Assembly: GCA_963727035.1 (NCBI GenBank)
Contig: CAVSEY010000028.1
Coordinates: 62,001-126,000, forward strand
Origin: Rhodoblastus sp963727035
GTDB lineage: Bacteria > Pseudomonadota > Alphaproteobacteria > Rhizobiales > Beijerinckiaceae
DNA: 64,000 bases
Direction: 5' to 3'
The first letter of the stretch is position 1, and each line of letters starts with the position of its first letter. Positions 54,808-64,000 of the stretch are shown piece by piece. The notes beneath the pieces are model-generated. The model worked only from the letters and a program-made list of their open reading frames with translations, did no database searches and had not been told where the DNA came from. A program made the translations under genes and the position numbers.

Positions 54808-56288
54808 CCAAACGCCGCAACATCAAGCGGAGCTTGCGCGGGCTGGCGGCCACATGGGGCCTCGCGCTGCTGTCGGGCTGTTCGCTCGGGCCCGATTTCG
54901 CGCCGCCCGAGACCGGCCTGCCATCGAAACCCTTCGCCGCGCCCGGCGCCGCCGGACCCATGGCCGAGGCGCCGAACCCGGACTGGTGGGCGATCTTCCG
55001 CGATCCCGTTCTGACCGGCCTCGAACAGCAGGTCGCCTCGGCCAATCTCGACGTGCGCGCCGCGACCATCCGGCTCGCCGAGAGCCGGTTCGAGCGCAAT
55101 GTCACGGCCTCGCAGCAACTGCCGACGATCAACGCCGACGCCAAGGCCAATCGCGAGAATTTCAGCCAGAACGGCCTCGTCAGCCTGTTCGCGCCCCTCG
55201 TTCCCGCAGGGCAGACTTTCACGATCCAGCCGATCACCGATTATTACACCGGCTTCGACGCCTCGTGGGAGCTGGACCTGTGGGGCCACGTCCGGCGCCA
55301 GGTCGAGGCGGCCAACGCCGATGTCGAGGCGAGCGCCGAGCAGAGGCGCGGAGCCCTGGTCTCGGCGCTGGCCGAGGTCGCGCGCGACTATATCTCGCTG
55401 CGCGGGGCGCAGGCCCAGCTCGCCATCGCCCGCGAAAATATAAAGATCAGCGAGGACGTGCTGGACGTGGCGCGCGAGCGTCAGCGCTCCGGCCTGCAAA
55501 GCGCGCTCGACACCGAGAACGCGGAAGCCGAGATCGAATCGGTCAGGGCCGAACTGCCGGGCCTGGAGCAGAAGGAATCGGAGCTGATCAACGCTTTGTC
55601 CTTCCTGCTCGACGAGCCGCCCGGCGCCCTGCGCCCGAAACTCGCCACGCCGCGCGCCATGCCGGTGACGCCGCCGGCGGCGCCGGTCGGGGTTCCGTCC
55701 GAACTCGCCCGCCGGCGTCCCGATATTCGCGCGGCGGAAGCGCAATTGCATGCGGCGACCGCCGATATCGGCGTCGCGGTCGCCGCCTTCTATCCCACCA
55801 TCCAGCTCAACGGCGTGGCAGGCTTCAATTCGCTCACGCTGCCGAAAATGTGGTGGGCGAGCTCGCTGCAATATAATTTCGGCCCGAGCATTCAACTGCC
55901 GCTTTTCAACGCCGGAAGGCTTCAGGGCACGCTGGAATTGCGCACCGCGCAGCAGCGCGAGGCGGCGCTGACCTATCACCGCACCGTGCTGCAAGCCTGG
56001 CATGACGTGATCAATGCTCTGACAGCGCACAGACTCGAACGGGAGCGCAACGCCCGGCTCAAGGCCCAGGTCGGTCACGCGCGCCTGGCGCTGGACATCG
56101 CCCGAAGCCGCTACGGGCAGGGCGTCGAGGAATATATCAATGTGCTGAACGCCCAGCGCACCAAGCTCGTCGGCGAGCAAAGGCTCAGCGAGAGCACGAC
56201 CAATCTGGGCCTCGATCTGGTGCAATTGTTCAAGGCGCTCGGCGGGGGATGGGAAAGCGCCTATCCGGTCATGGCGCAGGCGAAATAG
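54804..56288 (+). CDS. NodT/OprM-type outer-membrane efflux lipoprotein
   Basis: The 494-residue protein has a lipoprotein signal with lipobox LLSGCS near residue 25, then GPDFAPPE and two repeats of the outer-membrane-efflux fold. It carries the family motif SELARRRPDIRAAEAQLHAATADIGVA near 310 and AARSRYGQG-like segments late. It forms the trimeric exit duct for the EmrAB pump encoded before it. The start is TTG 54804, overlapping the emrB stop. Confidence 0.9.
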   Translation: MTKRRNIKRSLRGLAATWGLALLSGCSLGPDFAPPETGLPSKPFAAPGAAGPMAEAPNPDWWAIFRDPVLTGLEQQVASANLDVRAATIRLAESRFERNVTASQQLPTINADAKANRENFSQNGLVSLFAPLVPAGQTFTIQPITDYYTGFDASWELDLWGHVRRQVEAANADVEASAEQRRGALVSALAEVARDYISLRGAQAQLAIARENIKISEDVLDVARERQRSGLQSALDTENAEAEIESVRAELPGLEQKESELINALSFLLDEPPGALRPKLATPRAMPVTPPAAPVGVPSELARRRPDIRAAEAQLHAATADIGVAVAAFYPTIQLNGVAGFNSLTLPKMWWASSLQYNFGPSIQLPLFNAGRLQGTLELRTAQQREAALTYHRTVLQAWHDVINALTAHRLERERNARLKAQVGHARLALDIARSRYGQGVEEYINVLNAQRTKLVGEQRLSESTTNLGLDLVQLFKALGGGWESAYPVMAQAK

Positions 56289-56294
56289 CTGCGC

Positions 56295-56465
56295 TCAGAC
56301 GATCCCGAACCGGCGGAAGACCGGCGCCTTGATGGCGTCGAGCAGCAGCGCGAAAACCGCCGCCGCGTCATGGGCCGAAGAAAGCCGCGTCGGCGGCGCG
56401 CCCTCGCGGATCAGCCTTTGCGCGCCAAGGGCGCGGGCCAGGGTAAAGGTCGCCGGCCATGTCAT
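56295..56465 (-). CDS. possible small protein of unknown function
   Basis: A 56-codon frame from ATG 56465 reads MTWPATFTLARALGAQRLI and ends FRRFGIV. It starts shortly after the Cys-rich gene on the same strand and fills a gap of about 200 bases. No family or clear ribosome-binding site is seen, so it may be a chance ORF. Confidence 0.25.
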   Translation of the reverse strand: MTWPATFTLARALGAQRLIREGAPPTRLSSAHDAAAVFALLLDAIKAPVFRRFGIV

Positions 56466-56494
56466 GGGCGCGCTCAGCGCCGAGAAGATCGCAA

Positions 56495-56923
56495 TTAGCC
56501 TCCACTCTCGGAAGGAGCCTGCGGCGCCGGCGCGGCGTCGCCGCACAGGTCGCCCGCATTGGTCGCCGGCCAGAAGGCGCGGGGGCCCAACTCGGGAGAG
56601 GGCTTGGGCGCAAAGCGGAGGCAATAGCCGGCCTGCGCCCACCAGACCGCGAACCGGTCGTCGCGGTCCCTCGGCTCGAGGCCGTTCGGCCAGCGGGTCC
56701 AGAACCGGCAATCGACGCAATGCGTGACGCCCTGGCCGACATCCGCCACATATTCCCCGCACCATTGCCAGTCCTTGGTGTGCGGCCAATGCGCGACAAT
56801 TTCGCTTTCTCCGGCGACGGGCGCGTGACGCTGGCATAAACCTTTCCTCGGGGGCTCCAGGCCCCAGTAAAGGCAAGTGACGCATTTGGCCGATTCCGGC
56901 TCATTGGCGGGCATATTCATCAT
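56495..56923 (-). CDS. Cys-rich protein of two repeated modules
   Basis: The 142-residue protein contains two copies of one module. Module 1 (about 14-57) has CVTCLYW, GLCQRHAP, AHWPHTKDWQWCG. Module 2 (about 69-130) has CVDCRFW, GYCLRFAP, AFWPATNAGDLCG. Each copy has the order CxxC-x-W, C-x-R-x-AP, WP-x-T, CG, which looks like a four-Cys metal site. I know no function for it. AAGGA precedes a cluster of three possible ATGs at 56923, 56920 and 56914. It may bind zinc or iron-sulfur. Confidence 0.65.
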   Translation of the reverse strand: MMNMPANEPESAKCVTCLYWGLEPPRKGLCQRHAPVAGESEIVAHWPHTKDWQWCGEYVADVGQGVTHCVDCRFWTRWPNGLEPRDRDDRFAVWWAQAGYCLRFAPKPSPELGPRAFWPATNAGDLCGDAAPAPQAPSESGG

Positions 56924-56991
56924 TTCCTTCTTGCGTGTCGTCGCCGGCGGCGCGCCGCGCGCGACTGGGACATTTCGACAGCTGGCTCATC

Positions 56992-59900
56992 TTAATGATT
57001 GTTCTCGGGAACGGGGACCTCGCCCGTCTCGTTGTTCTCGCCCCAGGAGTGGACGATGCCGAACACGACGGGAACGAAGACCAGGGTCGCCACGGTCGCA
57101 AAAATCAGGCCGCCGATCACCGCGCGGCCGAGCGGCGCGTTCTGCTCGGCGCTCAGCGCCATCGGCGCCATGCCGATGATCATGGCGAGCGCCGTCATCA
57201 GCACCGGGCGGAAGCGCCCGACGCCGGCGTTGAGCGCCGCCTCGAACGGCTCCTGCCCATCGGCGAGCTGCTCGCGGGCGAAGCTCACCACCAGGATCGA
57301 ATTGGCTGTCGCCACGCCCATGGTCATGATCGCGCCGGTCAGCGCCGGAACGGAAAGCGTCGTGTGGGTCGCAAACAGCATCCAGGCCACCCCCGCCAGC
57401 GCCGCCGGCAGCGCCGAGACGATCACGAAAGGATCGGTCCAGGATTGGAAATTGACCACGATCAAAAGATAGATCAGCACCACGGCCAGCGCCAATCCCT
57501 CATAGAGCTGGGCATAGGCCGAATTCATCGTCGAGGTCTGGCCGCGCAGGACGATCTGCGTGCCGCGCGGCCGCTGCGACTGGAACTCGTCAAGGATCTT
57601 GTTGATGTCCCGGAGACGCCGCCGAGATCGCGTCCGCTGTTGGTCGCGTAGATATCGAGCACCGGCTGGACGGAATAATGCGAGACCACCGCATCGCTGA
57701 CGGTCCGGCCTATGTCGGCGAGGGCGCCGAGCATCTGCGGCGAATTTCCCACGGAAACCGGGAGGCGGGCTAGGTCCAGCAGCGAGTGCATCCAATATTG
57801 CGGCGTCTGGACCACGACCGGATAGGACACGCCATTCTGCGGATTGAGCCAGAACACCGGATTGGTCTGGATCGAGCCGGCCAGGGTGATGAGCATCGAC
57901 GTGGCGATGTCTTTTTCCGTGACGCCGAGCCGGTCGGCGAAAATGCGGTTCACATCCACCTTGATCGTTGGAAGGTCCCCCGGCTGCTGGATGCGGGCGT
58001 CGGCGACGCCCGGCACTTCGGCGATGCGTTTCAGCAGCTTGTTGGCGAGTTCGCGATTGCCCTTGCGGTTGTTGCCGATGACCTGAACGTCGATCGGAGC
58101 CGGCAGACCGAAATTGAGAATCTGGGTCACAATATCCGCGGGCAGGAAGGAGAAGGTCGCATCGGGGAAAAGCTGCGGGAGCTTTTCGCGCAGGACGCGG
58201 ACCAGTTCGCCGCCCTCCTTTTCCTGGCCTTTCTTGAGCGTGATCAGAATGTCGCCATCCTGGGAGCCGATCGTTCCGGAATTGCCGTAGGCCATGTTGA
58301 TGCCGCTGATCGGCAGCCCGATATTGTCGACGATCGAGGAAATGGTTCCGGGGCCGGCGATATGTCTGATGGCGTCCTCGACGCGGGTGAACAGCCGGCC
58401 GGTCTCCTCGATGCGCAGACCCGTCGGGCCGCGCACATGGAGCTTCAGCTGAACCGACTCCACCGGCGGGAAGAAATTCTGGCCCAGGGTCGGCACGAGC
58501 GTCAGCGAGGCCAGGACAAAGCCCATGAAACCGCCGATGAAAATTTTGCGCCGCCGCATCGCGGTGGAGAGGATGCGCTCATAGCCGTTGCGCGCCGCCG
58601 CAAAACGCCGTTCGAATCCGTGCTGGAAACGCCCGAAAATGTTGCGTGGCTCGGCGTCCGGATCGTGCGCGTGTCCGGCCAGGAGAAAATTCGCCATGGT
58701 CGGCACCAAAGTGCGCGACAGGAGATAAGAGCCGATCAGCGCGAAAACGACGGCCTTGGCCATCGGCCGGAACAAATAGCCGGAAATGCCGCCGAGACTG
58801 AACATCGGCACGAAGACGATGGAGATGCAGAGCAGCGAGACCGTGGCGGGAATGACGATCTGGCGGGCGCCGTCCATGATCGCCGCCTCGATCTCCTTCT
58901 TCTGCTCAAGCTGGAAATTGATGTTCTCGATCGTCACCGTGGCGTCGTCCACCAGAATGCCGACCGCCAGGGCGAGACCGCCCATTGTCATGACATTGAT
59001 GTTCTCACCGGTCGCCGCGAGCAGAGCGACCGAGAACAAGATGGCGAGCGGGATGGAAATGATGATGATGACCGTCGAGCGCCAGCTGCCCAGAAAGACC
59101 AGGATCATCAGGCCGGTCAGCGCGGCCGCCAGCACGCCTTCGCGAATCACCGAACGGACCGCGCCTTCGACGAAGGGCGCCTGATCGCCCACGGCGACCA
59201 GTTTGAGCGATTCCGGCAGCATTTCCTTCACGAGCGGCAGCAAGCCCTTGACGCCGTTGATCACGTCGAGGGTGGAGGCCGAACCCGCCTTGACGATGGT
59301 CATCAGCACGGCGTTCGAGCCGTCGACGCGCACCATGTTGATCTGCGGCGGAAAGCTGTCGTGCGCATAAGCGACGTCGGCGACCCGCACCGTCGCGCCA
59401 TTGACCGTCTTGATCGGCAAAAGATTGAGTTTCGGGATCGTTCGCGGCGAGTCGTTGAGCTGGACGACATATTCCTTGTCGCCGATTTTCTCGGTTCCGG
59501 CAGGAATGATCAGATCCTGCTTGCCGACCGCCTTGACGACGTCGTCCGCGGCTAGCCCGTAGGAAAGCAGCTTTCCCTGATCGACGTCGATCTGAACCTG
59601 CCGAACCTCGCCGCCATAAGGCGAAGGCACCGCGGCGCCGCGACGGTCGCGAGCTGCGGACGAATCAAATTTTGACCGAAGTCGAAAAGCTTCGATTGCG
59701 GCAGGACATTGCTCGACAAGGCGAGCTGAATCACCGGCACGCTGGAGGCGTTGAAGCTCAGCACATAGGGCGGCGTGATGCCGGGCGGCAGCAGCTTCAG
59801 AACGGTTTGCGAAGCGGCGGTGATCTGGGCGAGCGCCGCATTGATGTTCACCGTCGGCTGGAAGAAGATCTTCACCACGCCATAGCCCGACAAGGACTGG

Positions 59901-60151
59901 GATTCGATGTGCTCGATGTCGTTGACGGTCGAACTGATGGCGCGTTCGTAATAATAGACGACGCGTCCGGACATGTCCTCCGGCGGCAGGCCGTTATAGG
60001 TCCAGACCACAGCGACCACGGGAATGCGGATGGCGGGAAAGATATCGGTCGGCGTGCGCAGCCAGGCCAGGACGCCGAAAATACAGATCAGCATTCCCAT
60101 GACGACAAAAGTATAAGGACGCTGCAGAGCGATGCGGACAAGCGCAAGCAT
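56992..60151 (-). pseudogene. RND efflux permease with two frameshifts
   Basis: Three consecutive frames together encode one RND permease of about 1053 residues. The first runs from ATG 60151 (MLALVRIALQRPYTFVVMG) to about 59640, the second to about 57612, the third to the stop at 56992. A single missing base at each junction explains both breaks. TM4 has GILVDDATVTIENI, with the paired acidic residues, and the second half has ANSILVVSFAREQ. It resembles CusA/AcrB-like exporters of the HAE type. No adaptor or channel gene is adjacent. If the shifts are real the pump is dead. Confidence 0.75.
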
Positions 60152-60502
60152 TCACCTGACCCCGAGGACGGTGGGAAAAATTCAGACCGGATGAGATGTC
60201 GCCGGTCGTTCAAGGCCGCCGGTCGCGGGCTAAACCGGCGCGGCGCTCACGACGACTCGTCGCCTTCTCGGTCGCGCATGACTTCGGATGGGGATGGGTC
60301 GCGGACGTGCAAAATCATTGTCCACCTCGACGGGAAGACGTGAAGAAGCGCTCGGGCCTGCTGGCCCTGCGCTGGATTTCTGATGAATTTTTTTAGCCTG
60401 AACCGCTCGCCAACCAAACGAAATAAATTTTTAGAATCCGTATCTTCCCGCACTACAAAAACGGCGCCGCATCGCCACAATGGTAAACCGCGCTCGCCCC
60501 CT
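60152..60502. other. intergenic region between hypE and the RND gene
   Basis: About 350 bases. A section around 60380-60450 is AT-rich (TTTTTTTAGCC, AATAAATTTTTAG) and may hold the promoter of the RND gene or the end of the hyp transcript. I see no repeats, RNA or believable small gene. Confidence 0.4.
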
Positions 60503-61552
60503 TCAGCAGATTCTCGGCAATTGTTCGCCGGAGAGCCAGTCGACGATGCGGTCGCCGCCGAAGCTGGTCGCCATTTGCACGAAGCGATGTTCGTCTTCGA
60601 CGACATGGCCGATGATCGCGGCGTCGCGGCCAAGCTCATGGGCGCGCATCGCGGCGAGCAGTTTTTCCGCGGCTTCCGGCGCGACAAAGGCGACGAGCTT
60701 GCCTTCATTGGCGACGAATAGCGGATCGAGGCCCAGAAGCTCGCAGGCCGCCGCAACCTGGCTTTTGATCGGCAGCGCGTCCTCCTCGATGCGAATGCCG
60801 ACGCCCGATTGATGCGCGATCTCGTTGAGCGTCGCCGCGAGGCCGCCGCGGGTCGGATCGCGCATCAGCCGCAGCGACGGCCCGCAGGCCGCGACCATAT
60901 CGGCGACCAGGCCATGCAGCGCGGCGGAATTGGACAGGATCTGCGTCTCGAATTGCAGGTTCTCGCGGCTCGACATGATGGCGACGCCGTGATCGCCGAT
61001 CGAGCCGGAAACCAGGATCGCGTCGCCCGGCCGCGCGCGATCGCCCGACAGATTTAGCCCTGCCGGGACAATGCCGATTCCCGCAGTCGAGATGAACACG
61101 CCATCGGCCTTGCCGCGCTCGACCACCTTGGTGTCGCCGGTCACGATCTTGACGCCCGCCTCGCGCGCGGCAGCGCCCATGCTGCGCGCGATGCGCTGCA
61201 GGTCGGAAAGCGCAAAACCCTCCTCCAGGATAAAACTCGCGGAAAGATGCAAGGGCCGCGCGCCGGCCATGGCGAGGTCGTTGATCGTGCCATGCACGCT
61301 GAGCGAGCCGATGTCGCCGCCGGGGAAAAACAGCGGCGAGACGACATAGCCGTCGGTGGTCATGGCGAGCCGACCGGCGGGAATGTCGAACACCGCCTGA
61401 TCGTTGCCCTGGGCCAGAAGATCGTTGTCGAAAGCCTCGCGGAAAATCTCGCCGATCAATTGCGCCATGGCCCGGCCGCCCGAGCCGTGGGAAAGATCGA
61501 CCCGCCCGTTCTTCACGTCGAGCTTGCGCGTTCTCAGGCGCGGCGCGTTCAT
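60503..61552 (-). CDS. hypE: hydrogenase maturation protein HypE
   Basis: HypE dehydrates the carbamoyl group on its own C-terminal Cys to a thiocyanate, the source of the CN ligands of [NiFe] hydrogenase. The 349-residue protein has DLSHGSGGRAMAQLI near the start, FDIPAGRLAMTTDGYVVSP, the ATP-binding GDTKVV and the essential C-terminal PRIC. Its ATG overlaps the hypD stop (ATGA). It is the last gene of the hyp set in this window. Confidence 0.95.
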   Translation of the reverse strand: MNAPRLRTRKLDVKNGRVDLSHGSGGRAMAQLIGEIFREAFDNDLLAQGNDQAVFDIPAGRLAMTTDGYVVSPLFFPGGDIGSLSVHGTINDLAMAGARPLHLSASFILEEGFALSDLQRIARSMGAAAREAGVKIVTGDTKVVERGKADGVFISTAGIGIVPAGLNLSGDRARPGDAILVSGSIGDHGVAIMSSRENLQFETQILSNSAALHGLVADMVAACGPSLRLMRDPTRGGLAATLNEIAHQSGVGIRIEEDALPIKSQVAAACELLGLDPLFVANEGKLVAFVAPEAAEKLLAAMRAHELGRDAAIIGHVVEDEHRFVQMATSFGGDRIVDWLSGEQLPRIC

Positions 61553-62689
61553 GACGCTTGCCTTTCTTTTTTCGCATCCCGGAATCGCCCATAGGTCCAA
61601 TGGGCGGCGCAGGAGCCTTCCGACGACACCATGCACGAGCCCATCGGATTGTCGGGCGTGCAGATTGTGCCGAACAATTTGCAATCGACCGGCCTTTTCT
61701 CGCCGCGCAGGATCGCCCCGCATTCGCAGGCCGGATTGTCGGGCGCGGGAACGGTGCGGATGTCGAAGATTTTCTCCGCGTCGAAAGCCGAAAATTCCTC
61801 GCGCAGTTGCAGCGCGCTGAAGGGCACGGCGCCAAGGCCCCGCCATTCGAACGTGTCGCGCAATTCGAACACTCTTGCGACCAATCCTTGAGCCTTGACG
61901 TTGCCTTGCCGACGTCACCGCGCGGATATATTCGTTCTCGACCTCGGCGCGGCCCTCGTTGATCTGGCGCACCAGCATCAGGATCGCCTGCATCACGTCG
62001 AGCGGCTCGAAGCCGGCGATCACCACCGCCTTGCCGTATTCTTCCGCGAATTCGGCATAGGGCTTCGTGCCGATCACCGTCGAGACATGGGCCGGCCCGA
62101 CAAAGCCGTCGAGCGGCACCGAGGCCGCAGCCTTCGGATCGCCGACCAGCGCCGAAATGGCGGCGGGCGTCAGCACATGATTGCAGAAGACGAAGAAGTT
62201 GTTCAGCCCCTCGGCCTGCGCGTTCAGCAGCGCCATGGCGGTCGGCGGCGTGGTGGTCTCGAAGCCGATGGCGAAGAACACCACCTTGCGCTGCGGCTCC
62301 TCGCGCGCGATGCGCAGGGCGTCGAGCGTCGAATAGACCATGCGGATGTCCGCGCCCGCCGCCTTGGCCTTGGTCAGGCTCATGCCGTCGGACGATGGGA
62401 CCCGCATCAGATCGGCATAGGTGCAGAGCGTGACGTCCGGCCGGCGCGCGAGTTTTATCGCGTCGTCCATCCGGCCAACGGGCAGCACGCAGACCGGGCA
62501 GCCGGGGCCGTGGATCATGCGGACATTTTTCGGCAGCAGATCTTCGAGCCCGTAGCGGGCGATGGCGTGGGTGTGGCCGCCGCAGAACTCCATGAAGCGA
62601 TAGTTCTTTTCCGGCTTCGCCTCGGCGCGAAGCGCGGCGGCGATCTGTTTCGCCAGCTTGCCGTCGCGATATTCGTCGACATATTTCAT
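61549..62689 (-). CDS. hypD: hydrogenase maturation protein HypD, one frameshift
   Basis: HypD, with HypC, holds the Fe(CN)2CO unit during [NiFe] site assembly. The N-terminal frame shows FMEFCGGHTHAIARYG near residue 34, GPGCPVCVLPVGR near 63 and FAIGFETTTPPTA near 145. Near 61910 one surplus base shifts the frame. The rest continues as GNVKAQGLVARVFELRD and the 4Fe-4S region with CECG, CKLFGTIC and GSC, ending at TGA 61549-61551. Without the extra base the protein has 379 residues, the normal length, so a sequence error is likely. Its ATG overlaps the hypC stop. Confidence 0.88.
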
Positions 62690-62919
62690 GCGCTAACGCC
62701 CTGAAGCTGGCCGGCTTGCGCCAGAAGCGCGAGAGTCTTTTCCGCTTCGTCCGGGTCGATCCGGTTGAGCGCATAGCCGACATGCAGGATGACATAATCG
62801 CCCGGCTTCACGTCATCGACCAGAGCAAGCGAAATTTCCTTCTTCACCCCATCGAGCGTCACCCGCGCCATGTCGCCGTCGAGCAATTCCGTCACCTGTA
62901 CCGGGATCGCGAGGCACAT
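62686..62919 (-). CDS. hypC: hydrogenase maturation chaperone HypC
   Basis: HypC is the small chaperone that carries the iron-cyanide-CO group with HypD and delivers it to the hydrogenase large subunit. The 77-residue protein starts MCLAIPVQV, with the invariant Cys2 needed after Met removal, and has DVKPGDYVILHVGYALNRID. I chose ATG 62919 because the family always begins MCLAIP. It overlaps hypD. Confidence 0.95.
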   Translation of the reverse strand: MCLAIPVQVTELLDGDMARVTLDGVKKEISLALVDDVKPGDYVILHVGYALNRIDPDEAEKTLALLAQAGQLQGVSA

Positions 62920-62940
62920 TCGTTGTTCCTTTCCTGATTC

Positions 62941-63023
62941 GTCATTGCGAGGAGCGTAGCGACGAAGCAATCCATGTTGCGGTTCACAACCGAGGTGGAT
63001 TGCTTCGCTTCGCTCGCAATGAC
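62941..63023. repeat. imperfect 83-bp palindromic intergenic repeat
   Basis: GTCATTGCGA at 62941 is mirrored by TCGCAATGAC ending at 63023. The inner parts GAAGCAATCCA and TGGATTGCTTC also pair, leaving a small loop. This word set (GTCATTGCGAG..GAAGCAATCC) is a widely dispersed palindromic element in proteobacterial genomes, probably a MITE- or REP-like unit. It sits between hypF and hypC without breaking either gene. Confidence 0.75.
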
Positions 63024-63028
63024 GGCGT

Positions 63029-64000
63029 CTAATCCGTCAATCGCGATAAACTCAATACCGCCCGCGCCAGGACCGCCTGGCCGAGCGACAGGCCGCCGTC
63101 ATTGGGCGGGATTTTTCGCGCCAGCAGCGGCGCGAAGCCTTTTGCGCGCAAAAGGTTTGCGACCCCTTCGGCGAGGACCTTGTTCATCATGCAGCCGCCG
63201 CCGAGCGCGATTTTCTCGCCGGGCCGCGCCAGCGACGAAAGCCAGGCGCCAAGGCCCGCGATCAAGGTTCCGTGCAGCAGTTCGGCGCCTTCGCGCACAT
63301 CGGGTTTTTCGTCGATGAAATGGGCAAGCAGGGCTGAGAAATCGACAACGCCGTCGCGCAGCACGAAGCCGTCTTTCAGCGCGCGCGGCGTCTTCACGAG
63401 GGCTTCCAGCCGCATCGCCGCCTGGCCCTCGAAATCCTGGCGTCGCGCGAAGCCCAGCAAGGCGGAGGCCGCGTCGAACAGCCGACCGAGGCTGGTCGTC
63501 ATCGGCGTCGGCCGCGCGGAGAAAATTTTGGCGAGTTCCGCCGCTTCGGGATGAGAGACGAAAAAGCCTGGCGCCTCGTCGAGCCGGCCCAGCGCCGCGA
63601 ATGCCGCCAGTCCCATGCGCAAAGGCTCGCGCGCGGCGCGGTCGCCGCCGAGCAAGGCGAGCGGCGCGACATGGCCGGCGCGCAAAAAGCCGCCGCGCCC
63701 GTCGAGCCGCAAACCTTCGCCGCCCCAGTTGCCGCCATCCTCGCCCAGGCCATGGCCGTCGAGCGCCGCGCCGAACAGAGCGCCGAAAACGCCATGTTCG
63801 GCGCCGACCGCCGCGACATGGGCGGCGTGATGCTGAAAGCGCAGCACCGGCGCGCCGCTTTCTTCGGCAAAGCGCGTCGAGAGATAATCGGGATGAAGGT
63901 CGCAGGCGCAGGCCTCGGGCGTCACGTCGAGCAGGCGCAACAAATGTTCGGCGCTTTCGCGGTAAAAGCGAAAGGTCTCGGCGTCGGAGAGATCGCCGAC
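63029..64000 (-). CDS. hypF: hydrogenase maturation carbamoyltransferase HypF, C-terminal part
   Basis: HypF makes carbamoyl-AMP from carbamoyl phosphate and transfers the group to HypE. The window shows its last 323 residues, running off the right edge. Visible are GDLSDAETFRFYRES, the metal-binding HHAAHVAAV, GHGLGEDGGNWGGEG and the Kae1-like end GEKIALGGGCMMNK and PPNDGGLSLGQA. The acylphosphatase and zinc-finger domains lie outside. It is upstream of hypC in the same direction, separated by a repeat. Confidence 0.93.
   Translation of the reverse strand, partial: VGDLSDAETFRFYRESAEHLLRLLDVTPEACACDLHPDYLSTRFAEESGAPVLRFQHHAAHVAAVGAEHGVFGALFGAALDGHGLGEDGGNWGGEGLRLDGRGGFLRAGHVAPLALLGGDRAAREPLRMGLAAFAALGRLDEAPGFFVSHPEAAELAKIFSARPTPMTTSLGRLFDAASALLGFARRQDFEGQAAMRLEALVKTPRALKDGFVLRDGVVDFSALLAHFIDEKPDVREGAELLHGTLIAGLGAWLSSLARPGEKIALGGGCMMNKVLAEGVANLLRAKGFAPLLARKIPPNDGGLSLGQAVLARAVLSLSRLTD

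Overview
The window is a GC-rich chromosomal segment of an alphaproteobacterium, most likely of the Hyphomicrobiales (Rhizobiales). Supporting signs are the nadABC operon layout, an ethylmalonyl-CoA-pathway hydratase, an IalB protein, a leucine-coded leuA leader peptide, the mutT-argJ-PpiC gene order and several known rhizobial intergenic palindrome types. Hydrogenase maturation genes, a bifunctional MaoC-phosphate acetyltransferase beside acetate kinase, and a Gly/Tyr-rich exported protein would fit a Beijerinckiaceae/Methylocystaceae-type organism. That family placement is only a guess. I see no transposase, integrase or CRISPR array.

Layout. 1-2 kb: the end of phosphoglucomutase, a membrane acyltransferase, and an unusually AT-rich intergenic stretch. 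2.2-5.9 kb: nadA-nadB-nadC behind two matching palindromic operators. 5.9-9.8 kb: a TPR protein, a SnoaL-like protein and purD. 10-16.7 kb: a block with visibly different codon choice, holding an SCP2-like protein, an RND adaptor, an RND permease with a repeated C-terminal tail, and two small exported proteins. 17-20.7 kb: tRNA-Ala, yggT, DUF167, mesaconyl-CoA hydratase, a mini membrane protein and a secreted esterase-like protein. 21-24.5 kb: sdhCDAB. 24.6-28.6 kb: GNAT, mutT, a 36-bp tandem repeat array, argJ and a PpiC foldase. 28.7-31.2 kb: a possible metal-handling group (His-rich membrane peptide, ABC ATPase, WD40 protein) with a cluster of four hairpins. 31.2-36.5 kb: CYTH-CHAD, sirtuin, ACT-domain protein, glycosyltransferase and response regulator. 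36.6-43.4 kb: leader peptide plus leuA, holin-like protein, SPFH protein, metY, and mntH-mntR with a palindromic box. 43.4-50.8 kb: ialB, gcvT-gcvH, DTW protein, rlmN, ohr, helicase and MaoC-Pta. 50.8-56.3 kb: ackA reading in frame into an EmrA-EmrB-outer-membrane-factor pump. 56.3-60.2 kb: a Cys-rich two-module protein and a lone RND permease. 60.5-64 kb: hypF-hypC-hypD-hypE on the minus strand, with hypF running off the edge.

Several conserved genes carry single-base frameshifts: CYTH-CHAD (two), leuA, an RND permease (two), hypD and the Gly-rich exported protein. There is also an in-frame TAG in an RND tail and a missing stop between ackA and emrA. Because leuA and hypD are affected, many of these may be indel errors in the assembly rather than biology. 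Resequencing these sites decides how several findings should be read. The most interesting candidates are the SCP2-RND-exported-protein block, the NAD and Mn operators, the leucine attenuator, the 36-bp hairpin array and the His-rich/ATPase/WD40 group.
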